NCBI GenBank assembly: GCA_916048095.2
Contig: OU696571.1
Coordinates: 9,686,449-9,750,448, forward strand
Direction of reading: 5' to 3'
Source: Sacculina carcini
Lineage: Eukaryota; Arthropoda; Thecostraca; Sacculinidae
DNA length: 64,000 nt
A program made the translations under genes and the position numbers. Positions 52,621 through 62,905 of this stretch are shown here, piece after piece; position 1 is the first letter of the stretch; each line of letters opens with the position of its first letter. The notes below the pieces were generated by a model. It did no database searches, was not told where the DNA came from, and worked only from the letters and a program-made list of their open reading frames with translations.

Positions 52621-53562
52621 CTACTGCTTTTTGGTGCGCCTTGGCCGCTGGTTTTGCTGACTTGTGGTTGGCACGACACCCGAGGCTCCTCCCACTGTCC
52701 TTGACTCATCGTACTTTGTTGGACACGTGGTAGTCGCACGTGCTTCACCAGTAGCACCGCCCGTTGCTGTAGCTGAGACCGCATCTGCCACTGCGAGAAC
52801 GTCGCTGTTTCGTCCGTGCTGACGCTGTACACTAGCCACGCGTTGAAACTCGTGATTGGCTGGCGTGTCGCTGACAACTGACTCCGCATCATGCCTGTCT
52901 CGAATGATCAGACGGGTGTGTCTGAAGTACGCTATTTTGCCGCGAGCTCTTGCATCTCTCAGCATCGGCATCTGATCTTTCTTCTTCTGCTGCGAGGCAG
53001 CACAGAGGTCTTCATTGATGTGAATTCCTGATCCTTTCAGTTTTCGCGTGTTGCGCATGGTCGCGTCGCGGTCAGAGAACCGGTCGAATTGCACAACAAT
53101 ATTGCGGGGCCTATCACCTGAGGGACGACCCACCCGATGCGCTCGCTCGATGTTCGCTGCCGGCAGGTCCATTTTTTCTGACAGCAGCTTGTGTACGCCC
53201 TGAGTGGTCTGCTCCCATGTTTCATGTCCAGTCTCTTTCATGCATGCGATGCATACGTTTTTTCTCCGGCTGAAATCTTCAGATTTGTCAGCTCTCTGCT
53301 GCAGCTCGATGATCTTGTTGCGCAGCTGGTCGATTGTGTGCTTGCTTTCCGCGTTTTCTTTTCTCGTGTCTTTCACTTCGCTTTTGAGTTCATAAATCTC
53401 AGCTTGGGAGAACTCCAGGCTTCGCCTGAGTTCACCCACATTTTCATTGAGGGTTTTTATCTGCTCATTGAGCTGGTGGCTCACGTGCTTCATAGCCTCC
53501 TTGAATGCCGATTCTTGCGAGGTCAAGAGGACTTGTAGTGTCTCCTTGTCCATCATGAACAC
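52621..53562 (-). CDS. LINE-C ORF1 protein (coiled coil, L1-type RRM)
   Basis: An uninterrupted 313-codon frame. Residues about 15-100 are heptad-rich (VSHQLNEQIKTLNENVGELR... LRNKIIELQQRADKSEDFSR), predicting a coiled coil for trimerisation. Residues about 103-200 resemble the RRM of L1-type ORF1 proteins: RKNVCIACM, ANIERAHRVGRPSGDRPRNI, VVQF, GSGIHINEDL, ARARGKIAYF. The C-terminus is Gly/Thr/Arg-rich and basic. ORF1 proteins bind element RNA in the cytoplasm and act as chaperones. It overlaps nothing and precedes ORF2 by 53 bases. Confidence 0.85.
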   Translation of the reverse strand: MFMMDKETLQVLLTSQESAFKEAMKHVSHQLNEQIKTLNENVGELRRSLEFSQAEIYELKSEVKDTRKENAESKHTIDQLRNKIIELQQRADKSEDFSRRKNVCIACMKETGHETWEQTTQGVHKLLSEKMDLPAANIERAHRVGRPSGDRPRNIVVQFDRFSDRDATMRNTRKLKGSGIHINEDLCAASQQKKKDQMPMLRDARARGKIAYFRHTRLIIRDRHDAESVVSDTPANHEFQRVASVQRQHGRNSDVLAVADAVSATATGGATGEARATTTCPTKYDESRTVGGASGVVPTTSQQNQRPRRTKKQ

Positions 53563-53849
53563 TATACGTACTTATCGATACACACCACAGTTGCACAACC
53601 ACACACGATGAAAGTCAGTACAAGACTGATGACAGACAGATGGACCGGTGGGGGTCACTGGTCCGGGCCCGGCGCTGTAGCTCCCGCGGACTCGTACCGG
53701 GCGGAGCTCGCAGCGAGCTCAGGGGTATTCGGTGCCCGTACAGCGCGCACCACCACTGGCGTGGCATCCCATGCTGGCTCTGCCCTTCCCCCCAGTAGGG
53801 CCCCGTGCAGAGGTGGGTGGTCGTGCGCGCACAGACAAACACACAATTC

Positions 53850-55486
53850 ATGGCTTCAAAACCTACAACCACCCCAACTGCTGGTCGTCCATCGGGCGAT
53901 CGGCCACGGCCGCCGAAAGGTGGTCGTACATTGAGACACGACCAGGACGACACTCGTGTTGCTCCGACTCCGATGGTGTTGGTGTTTGCCTGCACCGATG
54001 AGAAAATATAACTGTCTTCATTGAACCCGTTCCGTCGCATGGACGGTTTCAAAAACATTGGCGACGTGCCTGTCGAGACCAACAGACAACGTGATGGATC
54101 GTTGATGGTTAAATACGGCACTGAGACGGCAGCAACCCGCGCGATAAAGGCAACTACGTTCCGTTATCGCGTAGGTACGGGCGAAAATAAGCGTTGGGTG
54201 AGCACCCCATCTCGGTGTGTGCGCGCTCGACAATGAACCACGCCAGAGGTGTTCTGTTCTGTCGTGCGGTAGAGGGCGTCGATGATGAAGAGATTTGCGA
54301 CGGATTGGCATCACAGGGTGTCATCCGCGTGGGGCGCATCGTCCGACGGCGTGAGGGTAGCGAGGTGCCAACGCACTCTTTCTTCCTCACGTTTGACGGT
54401 GCTGTTCTGCCGGACGACATCAAGATCGGTGACATCCGTCAGCGTATCCGTGTCCGCCCCTACGTACCCAACCCAATGCGATGTTACAGGTGCCAACGTT
54501 TCGGGCATACGAGCTCCCGCTGCAACCGTGCTGAGATCTGCGGACGCTGCTCATCCGAACGGCACACCGCTGCTGATTGCGACAATGAATATTTCTGCGT
54601 CAATTGCAGGAGCAGCGGTCATGCGTCCTCGTCGCGTGACTGCCCGGAATGGCTGAAAGAAAAAGAAATTCTGGCTATCCGCGCTGCCCAGCGCTGCAGT
54701 TTCGGCGAGGCGCGTGCTGTATATCGCAGCTCGCATCCATCAGGCCCGTCCTTTGTCGGCGTCGTCACGAAGTCGGCTCAGCCTCCACAGTCTGTCGACT
54801 CGTTTCTGGAGAAGCTGACTGTGGGAGACTTCTTGAAGCTGGCGGGACGAATGGGCTTGAAGCTGGTCGTACCTGAGGTTGACAAACATGAGCATGAACC
54901 AACACCGGTTGATCGGCGGCCTGAGGAGGCTGCCGTGTCGCGGTCGCCAACGGCCGCACCCCAGCGGTCCCAGGCGTCCGCGACCCAGCGGCCTCAGACG
55001 GCCGCAACCCAGCGGCCCAAGGCGGCCGCTCCCCAGCAGCCTGAAAAGGCTGCTGAGCGGCGACCCCAGCAGGTCGCCGATCGGCCGGTCAACCGGCCGA
55101 CGGACCGTGCTGGCAAATCGGCAGCGATGCCGGTTAGTCAGGGCGGCAAAAAACCGGCCGCTCAGCAGGCTTCCAAGCCAGCAGAGCGATCGTCTCCGAG
55201 CCGGAGGAAATCCGGAGACTGGACGGTGGTTCAACACAAGAGCCGCCGTTCGGTCAAGTCAGCCTCGCCGAGGAGTGACCGGCGATCATCTCCCGGTCAC
55301 AAAGCGAGCGCGGTCCCTGCATCTCCGCGCTCGGCGGTTGCTAGCGCACTGCCTTCCGCACACGACGGAGCGACTCCCACCACTGCCATGGAGATGGAGA
55401 GTTCCTCTAAGCGGAAGCTCTCGGCCTCTCCAAGTGGGTCCCCACCTGACGCGGAGAGAGGACGATCGGCCAAGCGATGCGATTAG
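53850..55486 (+). pseudogene. LINE-I ORF1 with three zinc knuckles
   Basis: From ATG 53850 the frame runs to a TAA at 54009-54011, resumes at about 54021 and shifts frame at about 54205-54235. It then continues open to TAG 55484-55486. The conserved part has RVRPYVPNPMRCYRCQRFGH followed by two more CCHC units (CGRCSSERHTAADC and CVNCRSSGHASSSRDC), the triple knuckle of I/Jockey ORF1. The C-terminal half is a low-complexity Pro/Ala/Gln/Arg region with repeated QRPQ/AAxxRP units. One stop and one frameshift make it non-functional. Confidence 0.87.
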
Positions 55487-55562
55487 GTACCTGTGCTACC
55501 TGGTTTTTAGTGTATATGTGCCTTTTTAACGGGAGTATTTATATGTATTTTATTCTAGTATA

Positions 55563-55675
55563 TTTATTTTTATGTCCATTTTACAATGGAATATTAGAGG
55601 TATTAGACCGAATTTTAGTGATATACTGCATATTTTACACTCCCGACAACCATCGATTTTAGCAATACTAAGCTT
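55563..55675 (+). pseudogene. LINE-I ORF2 start: endonuclease N-terminus
   Basis: MSILQWNIRGIRPNFSDILH is the usual first strand and helix of an APE-like LINE endonuclease. The sequence loses coding character at about 55675, and the rest of the endonuclease up to 55930 is replaced by AT-rich DNA and another retroposon's 3' end. Confidence 0.82.
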
Positions 55676-55799
55676 TAACTTATTACTTATACTTATTATT
55701 ACTTATTACTTATAACTTATACCTTTAACTATTAAGCTTTAACTGTATTAGACATAGGTATTTTAAACACAGGCACATATACGCATTGTTTCATTGATC

Positions 55800-55927
55800 A
55801 TTGATCTTTTGGGCGCTTTGATCTTTTGGGTGCTTCCGGTACATGGGGCCACCTTAGGGTGGTAATAGTGCTTGCACTCTTCCCATGCTACTGGATTTGC
55901 CTGTAATTAATAATAATAATAATAATT
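55800..55927 (+). repeat. Retroposon 3' end with (TAA)n tail
   Basis: A block GGTACATGGGGCCACCTTAG... through TGGATTTGCCTGTAATTAAT ends in (TAA)n. The same block occurs on the opposite strand at 60583-60690. It replaces the middle of the LINE-I endonuclease. Confidence 0.8.
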
Positions 55928-55930
55928 GTA

Positions 55931-58900
55931 ACATGCCATCGGGAAGCATGTCCGCTCTGGACCTCAGTCTGTGCAGTCCCAGTCTGCAGGCATCCACGAG
56001 CTGGACCGTTGAGAACAGTCTGTATGGGAGTGACCACTTCCCTATATGGATCTGTCTCAATGAGGTACCTAGGTTGGGAACACGACCACTGAGATGGAAT
56101 TTCAAACGAGCTGATTGGGTCCGCTATGATTGCTTGCCACTGGAAGCCATGGGCAACCCCACACTTCGACCCAGCGTCGAAGATTTTACTGAGGCCATTG
56201 TCACCTGTGCCAAACAGAGCATTCCGCGTATGGCATCGCTTCCCCGGCGGCGTACTGTCCCTTGGTGGACAGACGCGTGTTCTGCGGCGTTGCGAGAGCG
56301 ACGTCGTTGCTGGGGTCGCTTCCGGCGCAACAGCACGGTGGCAAACATGCTTTGCTGTCGCCACGCTCGCGCACAAGCTCGATTGACCTTTCGCGAGGCG
56401 AAGTGGGCCTCGTGGGTGTCCTGTGTCCAGCATTAATCGGCATTGTCCTATATCCACCATATGTGACCGTATAAAGCGCATCTCTGGGAAGTACCGTCCC
56501 ACTCCACTGCCTTCTCTGAAGATCAGTGGCGTGGACGTGATAGATCCGAAGCATGTTGCTGACGAAATTGGCCTATATTTAGCGGAGCGCTGTCGTGCCA
56601 ACGTAGACGACCCTGAATTTGCGGCGATCAAACAGCAGTGCGAGAGATCACCCGTTGATTTCTCCACCAGCTGTCAGCTGCCAATCAACAGCGATTTTTC
56701 TGCATCTGAGCTGAGAACAGCCTTGAAGGCCCTGATGAGGTGCACAACCTCATGCTGAAACGTCTGTCGCCCGCAGTGCTGTCCACCTTGCTGCAGGTTT
56801 TCAATGATCTGTGGAATGGTGGGCAGTTTCCGACCTCCTGGCGACGGGCAATCGTGATACCCATCATGAAACAGGGCAAATCGGGCGATCACCCGTCTGA
56901 CTATCGCCCGATATCGCTTACCTCCAGTCTCTGCAAACTGTTTGAGAAAATGGTTTGCAGACGGCTGGTATGGTATCTGGAACGCGGTCGGCTGTTCAAT
57001 GATGCTCAGTGCGGATTTCGCCAGGGTCGCTCAACGTTAGACCACTTGGTGATCATTGACTCTCGCGTACGTGAAAGTTTCACGCGAGGTCACCACGTCG
57101 GGGCGATATTCTTTGACATCGAAAAGGCATATGACACCATATGGCGACATGGTATTCTTCGCAAACTGCATCGCTGTGGTGTCAGAGGCAACATGGGGAG
57201 GTTCGTACACAATTTCCTTTTGCACCGCACATTCTGTGTGCGTGTGGGGAACTCCCTGTCTCGTTCTTTCGATCAGGCAGAAGGCGTTCCACAGGGTAGT
57301 GTGCTCAGCGTGGCCCTTTTTGCCATAATGATCAACGACATTGACAATCATTTGCCTCCCTCGATTGGACGGTCTCTATTTGTGGACGACTTCGCCATAT
57401 GGTGTTATTCCCGCAGCACTGTTGCTGTCCAGCGTCAACTGCAGCTGGCGATGAATAAAATAGAGACTTGGGGAACGCGTAACGGCTTCCGCTTCTCGAC
57501 GTCCAAAACGGTCGGTGTACACTTCTGCCGCCGTCGAGGTGCCTGCCCTGACATGGAAGTGGAATTGTAAGGCAGTGCTATCTCATTCCAACGCACGGTT
57601 CGGTTTTTCGGGGTCACGTTGGACTCGCGCTTGACCTACACCGACCATATTTCACAGCTGAGAACCACATGTCTAAAGGCACTGAATGTGCTGAAGACTG
57701 TTTCCCGCATGCGGTATGGAGCAGATCGACAGTCCCTTCTCTTTCTGTACCGCTCGTTAGTCAGGTCGCGTCTCGATTACGCAAGCATCGTATATGATCT
57801 GGCTTCGGAGTCAGCAAAAAGCCGGTTGAATGTCGTACACCACGCAGGGATACGCATTGCCACCGGCGCGTTTCGCAAGTCGCCAATCGTCAGTCTCCTT
57901 GTTGAGACTGATGAGGCTCCGCTGGCGCTCCGTCGTCAAGAGCTGGGCATGCGCTATTCTTGCAAGCTGGCAAGCACCCATGAAAACCCCGCGTATGACG
58001 TGGTATTTTCCCAGCATGTGCCTGAGGAGCACTTTCCAGGACCTCAGTGTTCTGTGCTGTTTTGCAGCAAAATGAGGGCACTGCTGGAGTCATGCGGGAT
58101 GGGTGCTAACGACGTCCTCAGACAAGAATACACGGCGGAGTCACCCTGGGAATCGGTCACACCCGATGTTGACGTCTCGCTAGCAGCTCTGCCGAAACAC
58201 CGTACAGTGCCCAGTGTGCTTCGCTCAAACACACTGGAGCGAATTCTTTCTTACGGGCGGTATACTGCCGTGTACACTGATGGATCTAAGTCGGCCAGTG
58301 GTGTGGGTTGTGCGTTTGTAAGTGGAGGTACGTGCCGCTCGAGCACGCTGTCACCGAGCGCCTCCATTTACACGGCTGAACTTCACGCTATCCTGCTGGC
58401 CCTGGTTTTTATTCGCTCATCTTTTTCATTGTTTTTAGTTTTATCTGACTCTCTTAGTGCTTTAACTTCATTATCGTCTTTCTCCTTACATCCTCTTGTA
58501 CAGAGGATTTTTACCTCTCTTGACATCATCCATCACCAGGGCAAGCGTGTAAAGTTCTGCTGGATTCCGGCCCATATTGGTATTTTGGGCAACGAGCGAG
58601 CTGACAGTTTATTTTAACTTTCCCATTCCGTATTCGGACTTTTATCCTATTATACATCGTTTTATCCGTTCTCGCTGGCAGCTCTCCTGGGACGAATGTG
58701 GTTCTAACAAATTAAAAGCTGTGAAGCCCGAAATCGGACATTGGATGTGCTCTTGTCGCCGGAAGAGGTCCGAGGAGGTGGCGCTCTGTCGTCTGCGTGT
58801 GGGTCACACGTACGACACACATCGCCATCTTCTACTCGGACAACCTGAACCCACGTGCAGCGCATGTAATGCACGTCTTTCCGTGCAACACATCCTGGTG

Positions 58901-59011
58901 GAATGTCCATCATTATCAGAGGCGCGTCAACGTTGTCTTGGATCCGTTCGGACTATTGACGAGGTTTTGGGACATGAGCAATCGGCGGTCATTGAGGGCC
59001 GCATTTTTTAA
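55931..59011 (+). pseudogene. LINE-I ORF2: endonuclease end, reverse transcriptase, RNase H
   Basis: The endonuclease end LSLCSPSLQAS...YGSDHFPIWI is followed by a stop at about 56434. RT pieces follow: SWRRAIVIPIMKQGKSGDHP, YRPISLTSSLCKLFEK, CGFRQGRSTLDHL, FFDIEKAYDTIWR, EGVPQGSVLSVALF and FVDDFAIW. One TAA (57568-57570) precedes the RNase H, which keeps VYTDGSKSASGVG, YTAELHAIL, SDSLSAL and HIGILGNERAD, so all four acidic residues are present. A stop at 58615-58617 cuts the tail; the last finger (CSACNARLSVQHILVECP) is in a shifted frame. RNase H after RT places it in the I superfamily. Confidence 0.88.
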
Positions 59012-59225
59012 TTTTTACGGCTTTTGCCTTTTAAAACTATTTATTGATTTTTTATTCTTCTGACTTTCATATTCATATCATTCACCCTCACGCTTATTTA
59101 TTTCATCGCTCCATTACGTTCATTTGCATAGTTTTAGTTTAATTTAGTTAACAACAGACTGGGGGTGTCATATGGTCCTAGAGGCCGGTGCACCCCAAAA
59201 ACTCAATAATCAATCAATCAATCAA

Positions 59226-59476
59226 TCCCCTAATTTGACGATCTTTCTTACCAATTCTTCTGATAGTACTGTCACATCGCAGCCGGTATCTATGAGCAAA
59301 TTAGTGCGGTGTTCTTCTATGTACGCATAACATGTTGGGGTATCGTTCGTAATGTTTACGTTCGCTACTACAACGCCATTGAGTTTTGGTTTTCGACCCA
59401 CATACCGTCCAGTAGCAGTAGTCGCGCCCATTAGTTTTCCGACCACTCTCACTGGGATGCTTGTTAGCGTTGGCAT
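59226..59476 (-). pseudogene. Gyp5 protease N-terminal part
   Basis: The minus strand reads VNITNDTPTCYAYIEEHRTN then LLIDTGCDVTVLSEELVRKI, the aspartic protease active site. It breaks off at the LINE-I 3' tail and resumes at 48738. Confidence 0.87.
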
Positions 59477-60380
59477 TGTTTTCTGACGTGGTGGTGTTAT
59501 TGCACCTATTATGTTGCTTAACCGACTGTGGTCGATACCCGCCCATTGGTCCGAGTGGTCGTGTTGGCGGTGTGAACTGGTTTTGTCTCTGATATCTTAA
59601 TTGTCCAGGGGTGTCATTAGGGGTGGCGGTAAATGATAATTATCACGACCTGACATTGCTGAGGCATTGTTTAAATTCTTCATGTGTCGGCATAACTCGG
59701 TGACACAGTGGGTCAATTTCTGTATTTCCTTGGAGGCTTCCGGAGTACTTCCCTTTACCATTCCTATCTCCATTGGTTCTACGTCTTGTTTACCTCTAAA
59801 GAGAGTGAAAGTGCGTTCATTTCTCTGGGCTTCAATTGCAAACTCAGTTGCTTGCTGAAGTGTTGAAAAGTTTTGCCGTATCAATGCTCTTGCAATTTGA
59901 TTGTCAATTATACCCCGCTCAAATATTTCAATCAATGTTTGCTGTGATTCAGGCGAATCTATGCGATCAAATGCCTCGAGACCTAATTTACATAACCTAT
60001 CGGAATAATTCGGAATGAGTTTTTTCTGTTGACGACAATGTCTGAGCTTTTCTCGAGCACAAGTTGCACTTGTGTAATCACTGTATCTGTTTCTAAGTGA
60101 TGTGCGCAGTTGAGGCCATGGTATTGTTTCATTCTCAGCAATTAGACGCCTTGCATATCTACCTGCTGATCCTCCTACTGTCTTAATAGTTAAATCCAGA
60201 ATCTGATTATTAGTGGCTGGCAGGGCCTGACTGTCCATATCTGTGGCCCATAAATACAATTTAATTGGGGTTTCTCCTGAGAAATGGTGAATATTTTTCA
60301 CAATATTTGCTGCGGTTAATTCGTTAGCGATTATTCCTATGGCTGATATAAATCGTTCGTCTATGATTGATTAGGGCTCT
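59301..60380 (-). pseudogene. gag: Gyp5 Gag
   Basis: The minus-strand frame begins near 60365 with IDERFISAIGIIANELTAAN, followed by FSGETPIKLYLWATDMD, WPQLRTSLRNRYSDYTSATC and LIEIFERGIIDNQIARALI, a typical Gypsy capsid pattern (retrotransposon gag fold). A stop at 59594-59596 ends the first frame; a Gln/Asn/Arg-rich C-terminus continues in another frame to about 59301 (PTRPLGPMGGYRPQSVKQHN). I see no zinc knuckle. Upstream sequence to 60580 should be the leader; no LTR was identified because another retroposon begins at 60583. Confidence 0.8.
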
Positions 60381-60582
60381 GGGTATTGTTTGAGGAAACA
60401 GGATGAAGTACCACGTACCTTACAGGTGAATGTGACGTTGATGCTGAATTCGATGGGTGGATTCGGATGGCCAGTTTTTGTAGTCTATATCCGAGTCATG
60501 GGCACAAATTGTAACGGCACTCTGTTGTGACGTGGCTTCTCTTGTCTAGTAGCTACGCTGTGCAGTCACTGGATTATTATTA

Positions 60583-60690
60583 TTATTATTATTAATTACA
60601 GGCAAATCCAGTTGCATGGGAAGAGTGCAAGCACTATTACCACCCTAAGGTGGCCCCATGTACCGGAAGCGCCCAAAAGATTAAGAGAGA
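60583..60690 (-). repeat. Retroposon 3' end with (TAA)n tail (minus)
   Basis: Inverted copy of 55800-55927, beginning with (ATT)n at 60583-60600 and reading CAGGCAAATCCAGTTGCATG onward. It cuts the Gyp5 leader. Confidence 0.82.
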
Positions 60691-60699
60691 AAGATAGTT

Positions 60700-60935
60700 C
60701 GAAGAGAAATAAGTCTAGAAAGAGAGTTGGAAAGAAAATAATAAATAAATAACAATAAATAATAAACCATCATCCGATAACAATCCATAATGTCACTCCG
60801 CCCACGTTCCTCAATAAATAATAACAATCAACAATAAATATGTGATTCATTAAAAAACAGCCATCAATAAATAAGAATAAATATTAATAAATCTATAATA
60901 ATAAAGCTCAACGTACGTGTGTGAGTGTGTGTGCA
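60700..60935. other. AT-rich simple sequence
   Basis: (AATAAATAAC)-type repeats; no gene. Confidence 0.6.
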
Positions 60936-61750
60936 GAACGGCACATTGGTGTATATATATTGGTGTGTGTGTCTGTGTGTCGATATGCCATGACTCACGT
61001 GCATTGCAGCGAGCGTTTGCAGCGAGCGTTTGCAAATGCCCAGTGGCGTGCAGAGTGCGTAGTAAAACAGAGTGTTTAAATAAGTACATTGTCGTGCATG
61101 TGCGTGTTCCACAGGCGTTTTTCGAGTGGATATGTGTAGCTTACCAATATTGTAATTGTAATTAACATTTATTTTTCTACTGGTGTATTATTTTTCACCA
61201 TTATTCTACACACTGCGCCATTCAGTTGAGCGATTGCTAGAAACGCCCATGCGAGATTGCCACCTCAGGCACACACACACTCACATACACACTGACATAC
61301 ATGCACACACACACACACACACTGACATACATGCACACACACACACACACATACACACTGACATAGATGCACACACACACACACACACATACACATACAG
61401 GTACACGTACACACACACACACATACATACACAGTGTACAGAACGGCACACTGATGTATAAATTGGTGTGTGTGTCTGTGTGTCGATATACCATGACTCA
61501 CGTGCATTGCAGCGAGCGTTTGCAAATGCACAGTGGCGTGCAGAGTGCGTAGTAAAACGGAGTGTTTAATTAAGTACATCGTCGTGCATGTGCGTGTTCC
61601 AGAAGCGTTTTTCAAGTGTATATGTGTAGCTTACCAATATTGTAATTGTAATTATCATATATTTTCCTATTGGTGTTTGTTTTTTACCTTTATTCTACAC
61701 ACTTTTGTCATTCAGTTGAGCGATTGCTAGAAACTTCCCTGCCAGATTGC
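60936..61750 (+). repeat. Tandem duplication, about 505-bp period
   Basis: 60936-61263 and 61438-61752 are similar along their whole length, for example GCAGAACGGCACA, CATGACTCACGTGCATTGCA, GCTTACCAATATTGTAATTG and GTTGAGCGATTGCTAGAAAC in both. The first copy has an extra AGCGAGCGTTTGC. An (AC)n tract (61266-61440) separates them. No coding frame. They could be LTR-like or satellite units. Confidence 0.85.
61266..61440. repeat. (AC)n-rich compound microsatellite
   Basis: Alternating (CACA)n and CTGACATACATGCACAC units. Confidence 0.95.
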
Positions 61751-62171
61751 CACCACATCTGTTCTGCGAACTGCTCTTGCATAATTTTGCAATTCTTCCC
61801 AGGAATTGCACACACGATACCGTTTTGCATTTTGTATTGGTATGTGTGTCCGTGTGCCGAAATTCTATGAACGAACACGTGTGCAGCCAGTGTTTGTATG
61901 CGTGTTCGTCTGTATGTGCGATGCGAACTTATATAATGTCGTGCACACGGATTGTGCAACATTTTGATGATCAGACGGCGATTCTGTCGCAGGCTGGTTA
62001 AACATACCAGAACCATAATACCAATATTCGCCTGCCTTTGGCACTAATAGTTGAAGCGCGTATCCGACTCAATGTGAGTATGAACACTTGAATTTTATAT
62101 GCCTACACTAATTATTGAATTATATGTGGTTACACTTGTTATTTTCGAGACGCACGTAGTGCGGATCTACT

Positions 62172-62214
62172 AGCGACCATAACCGCACGAAGTGCGGAAC
62201 TTGTCGCTAGTATA
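62172..62214 (+). repeat. Helitron-like 3' end within a composite palindrome
   Basis: The inner hairpin CCGCAC-GAA-GTGCGG (62186-62200) is followed 10 bases later by CTAG and then T, the layout of a Helitron 3' terminus. The outer arms ACTAGCGAC and GTCGCTAGT (9 bp, perfect) enclose it. A second similar hairpin, CGCAC-GTA-GTGCG, sits just left at about 62150-62162. Confidence 0.6.
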
Positions 62215-62659
62215 TACATAAAGAAGAAATTATCTGTCTGTCTGTGTATGTATGCTTGAATATGAGGTGACATAATTGCGCTGGTTCATGGTTCGCTGGT
62301 TCAATGATCAGGGGCTTCAAACGCAAACGAAGCGATGGCTCATTTTTATGAAATAAAAATGTCCCGCGGGCAGCAATAAAACGTTCAATTTCACCGTGTA
62401 GAATGAATTCATATACAAAACTAATGGATTTGACTTCAAGAACCAGAACGGATGGTGTTCGAGTTCTGAATTATTCCGCACGTCGGCCGGGTTTAAATAT
62501 GAGGCGGGCTGAGTGAAAATATTTTGTCAAAATGTAAATTAAAAATAATGAAATTTAGACTTTTTAATTGATTAAGGTTTTTATGAGTTTGCCTTATTTA
62601 TTTTTAATTTGCAATATTTTTATGAATTCTTCCGCACAACGGGCGGGTTTTAATGCTAG
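62215..62659 (+). mobile_element. Helitron-like non-autonomous element
   Basis: Plus-strand relative of 15028-15645. Shared blocks in the same order include TATGCTTGAATATGAGGTGAC, CAGGGGCTTCAAACG, AAATGTCCCGCGGGCAGCAA and CTGAATTATTCCG. It ends CGGGCGGGTTTTAATGCTAG followed by T. No ORF. Confidence 0.58.
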
Positions 62660-62689
62660 TAAGTAATAAATAACAATCAAGAACAATAC

Positions 62690-62905
62690 ATATGATTCAA
62701 AAAAGAAACATCCAACAATAAATATAAATATGATTCAATAAGTAACAACAACACAAATAAATATGATTCAATAAACAATAACACCAATAAATATGATTCA
62801 ATAAACAGCAACAACAATAAATATGATTCAATAAACAACAACAACAATAAATATGACTCAATAAACAGCAACAACAATAAATATGATTCAATAAACAACA
62901 ACAGC
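62690..62905 (+). repeat. 30-bp minisatellite
   Basis: About seven copies of an AATAAATATGATTCAATAAA-containing unit with a (CAA)n part. It lies just right of the Helitron-like end. Confidence 0.9.

Larger units (their letters stand above)
49294..53636 (-). mobile_element. LINE-C: CR1/Daphne-like LINE
   Basis: A two-ORF LINE on the minus strand. A 6-bp duplication CAGATG (49288-49293 and 53637-53642) flanks it. The 3' end on the minus strand is a short repeat, CATCAAATTGA twice, instead of poly(A), as in CR1-group LINEs. ORF1 is open; ORF2 has two compensating frameshifts and one stop. Confidence 0.82.
48745..59225 (+). mobile_element. LINE-I: I/Jockey-type LINE with RNase H, interrupted
   Basis: Pieces: a GC-rich 5' UTR (48745-49293), ORF1, ORF2 and a 3' UTR ending in (AATC)n at 59200-59225. 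It is inserted within the Gyp5 protease. The flanks TCCTTTAATT (48726-48735) and TCCCCTAATT (59225-59234) share 8 of 10 bases and may be a decayed target duplication. LINE-C is inserted between 49294 and 53636. Confidence 0.82.

Noticed and set aside
61237-61615. Long Cys/Val open frame through the (AC)n tract
   Set aside because: Microsatellite read in a stop-free frame; not a gene.
62690-62905. CRISPR-like array
   Set aside because: A head-to-tail minisatellite without spacers.
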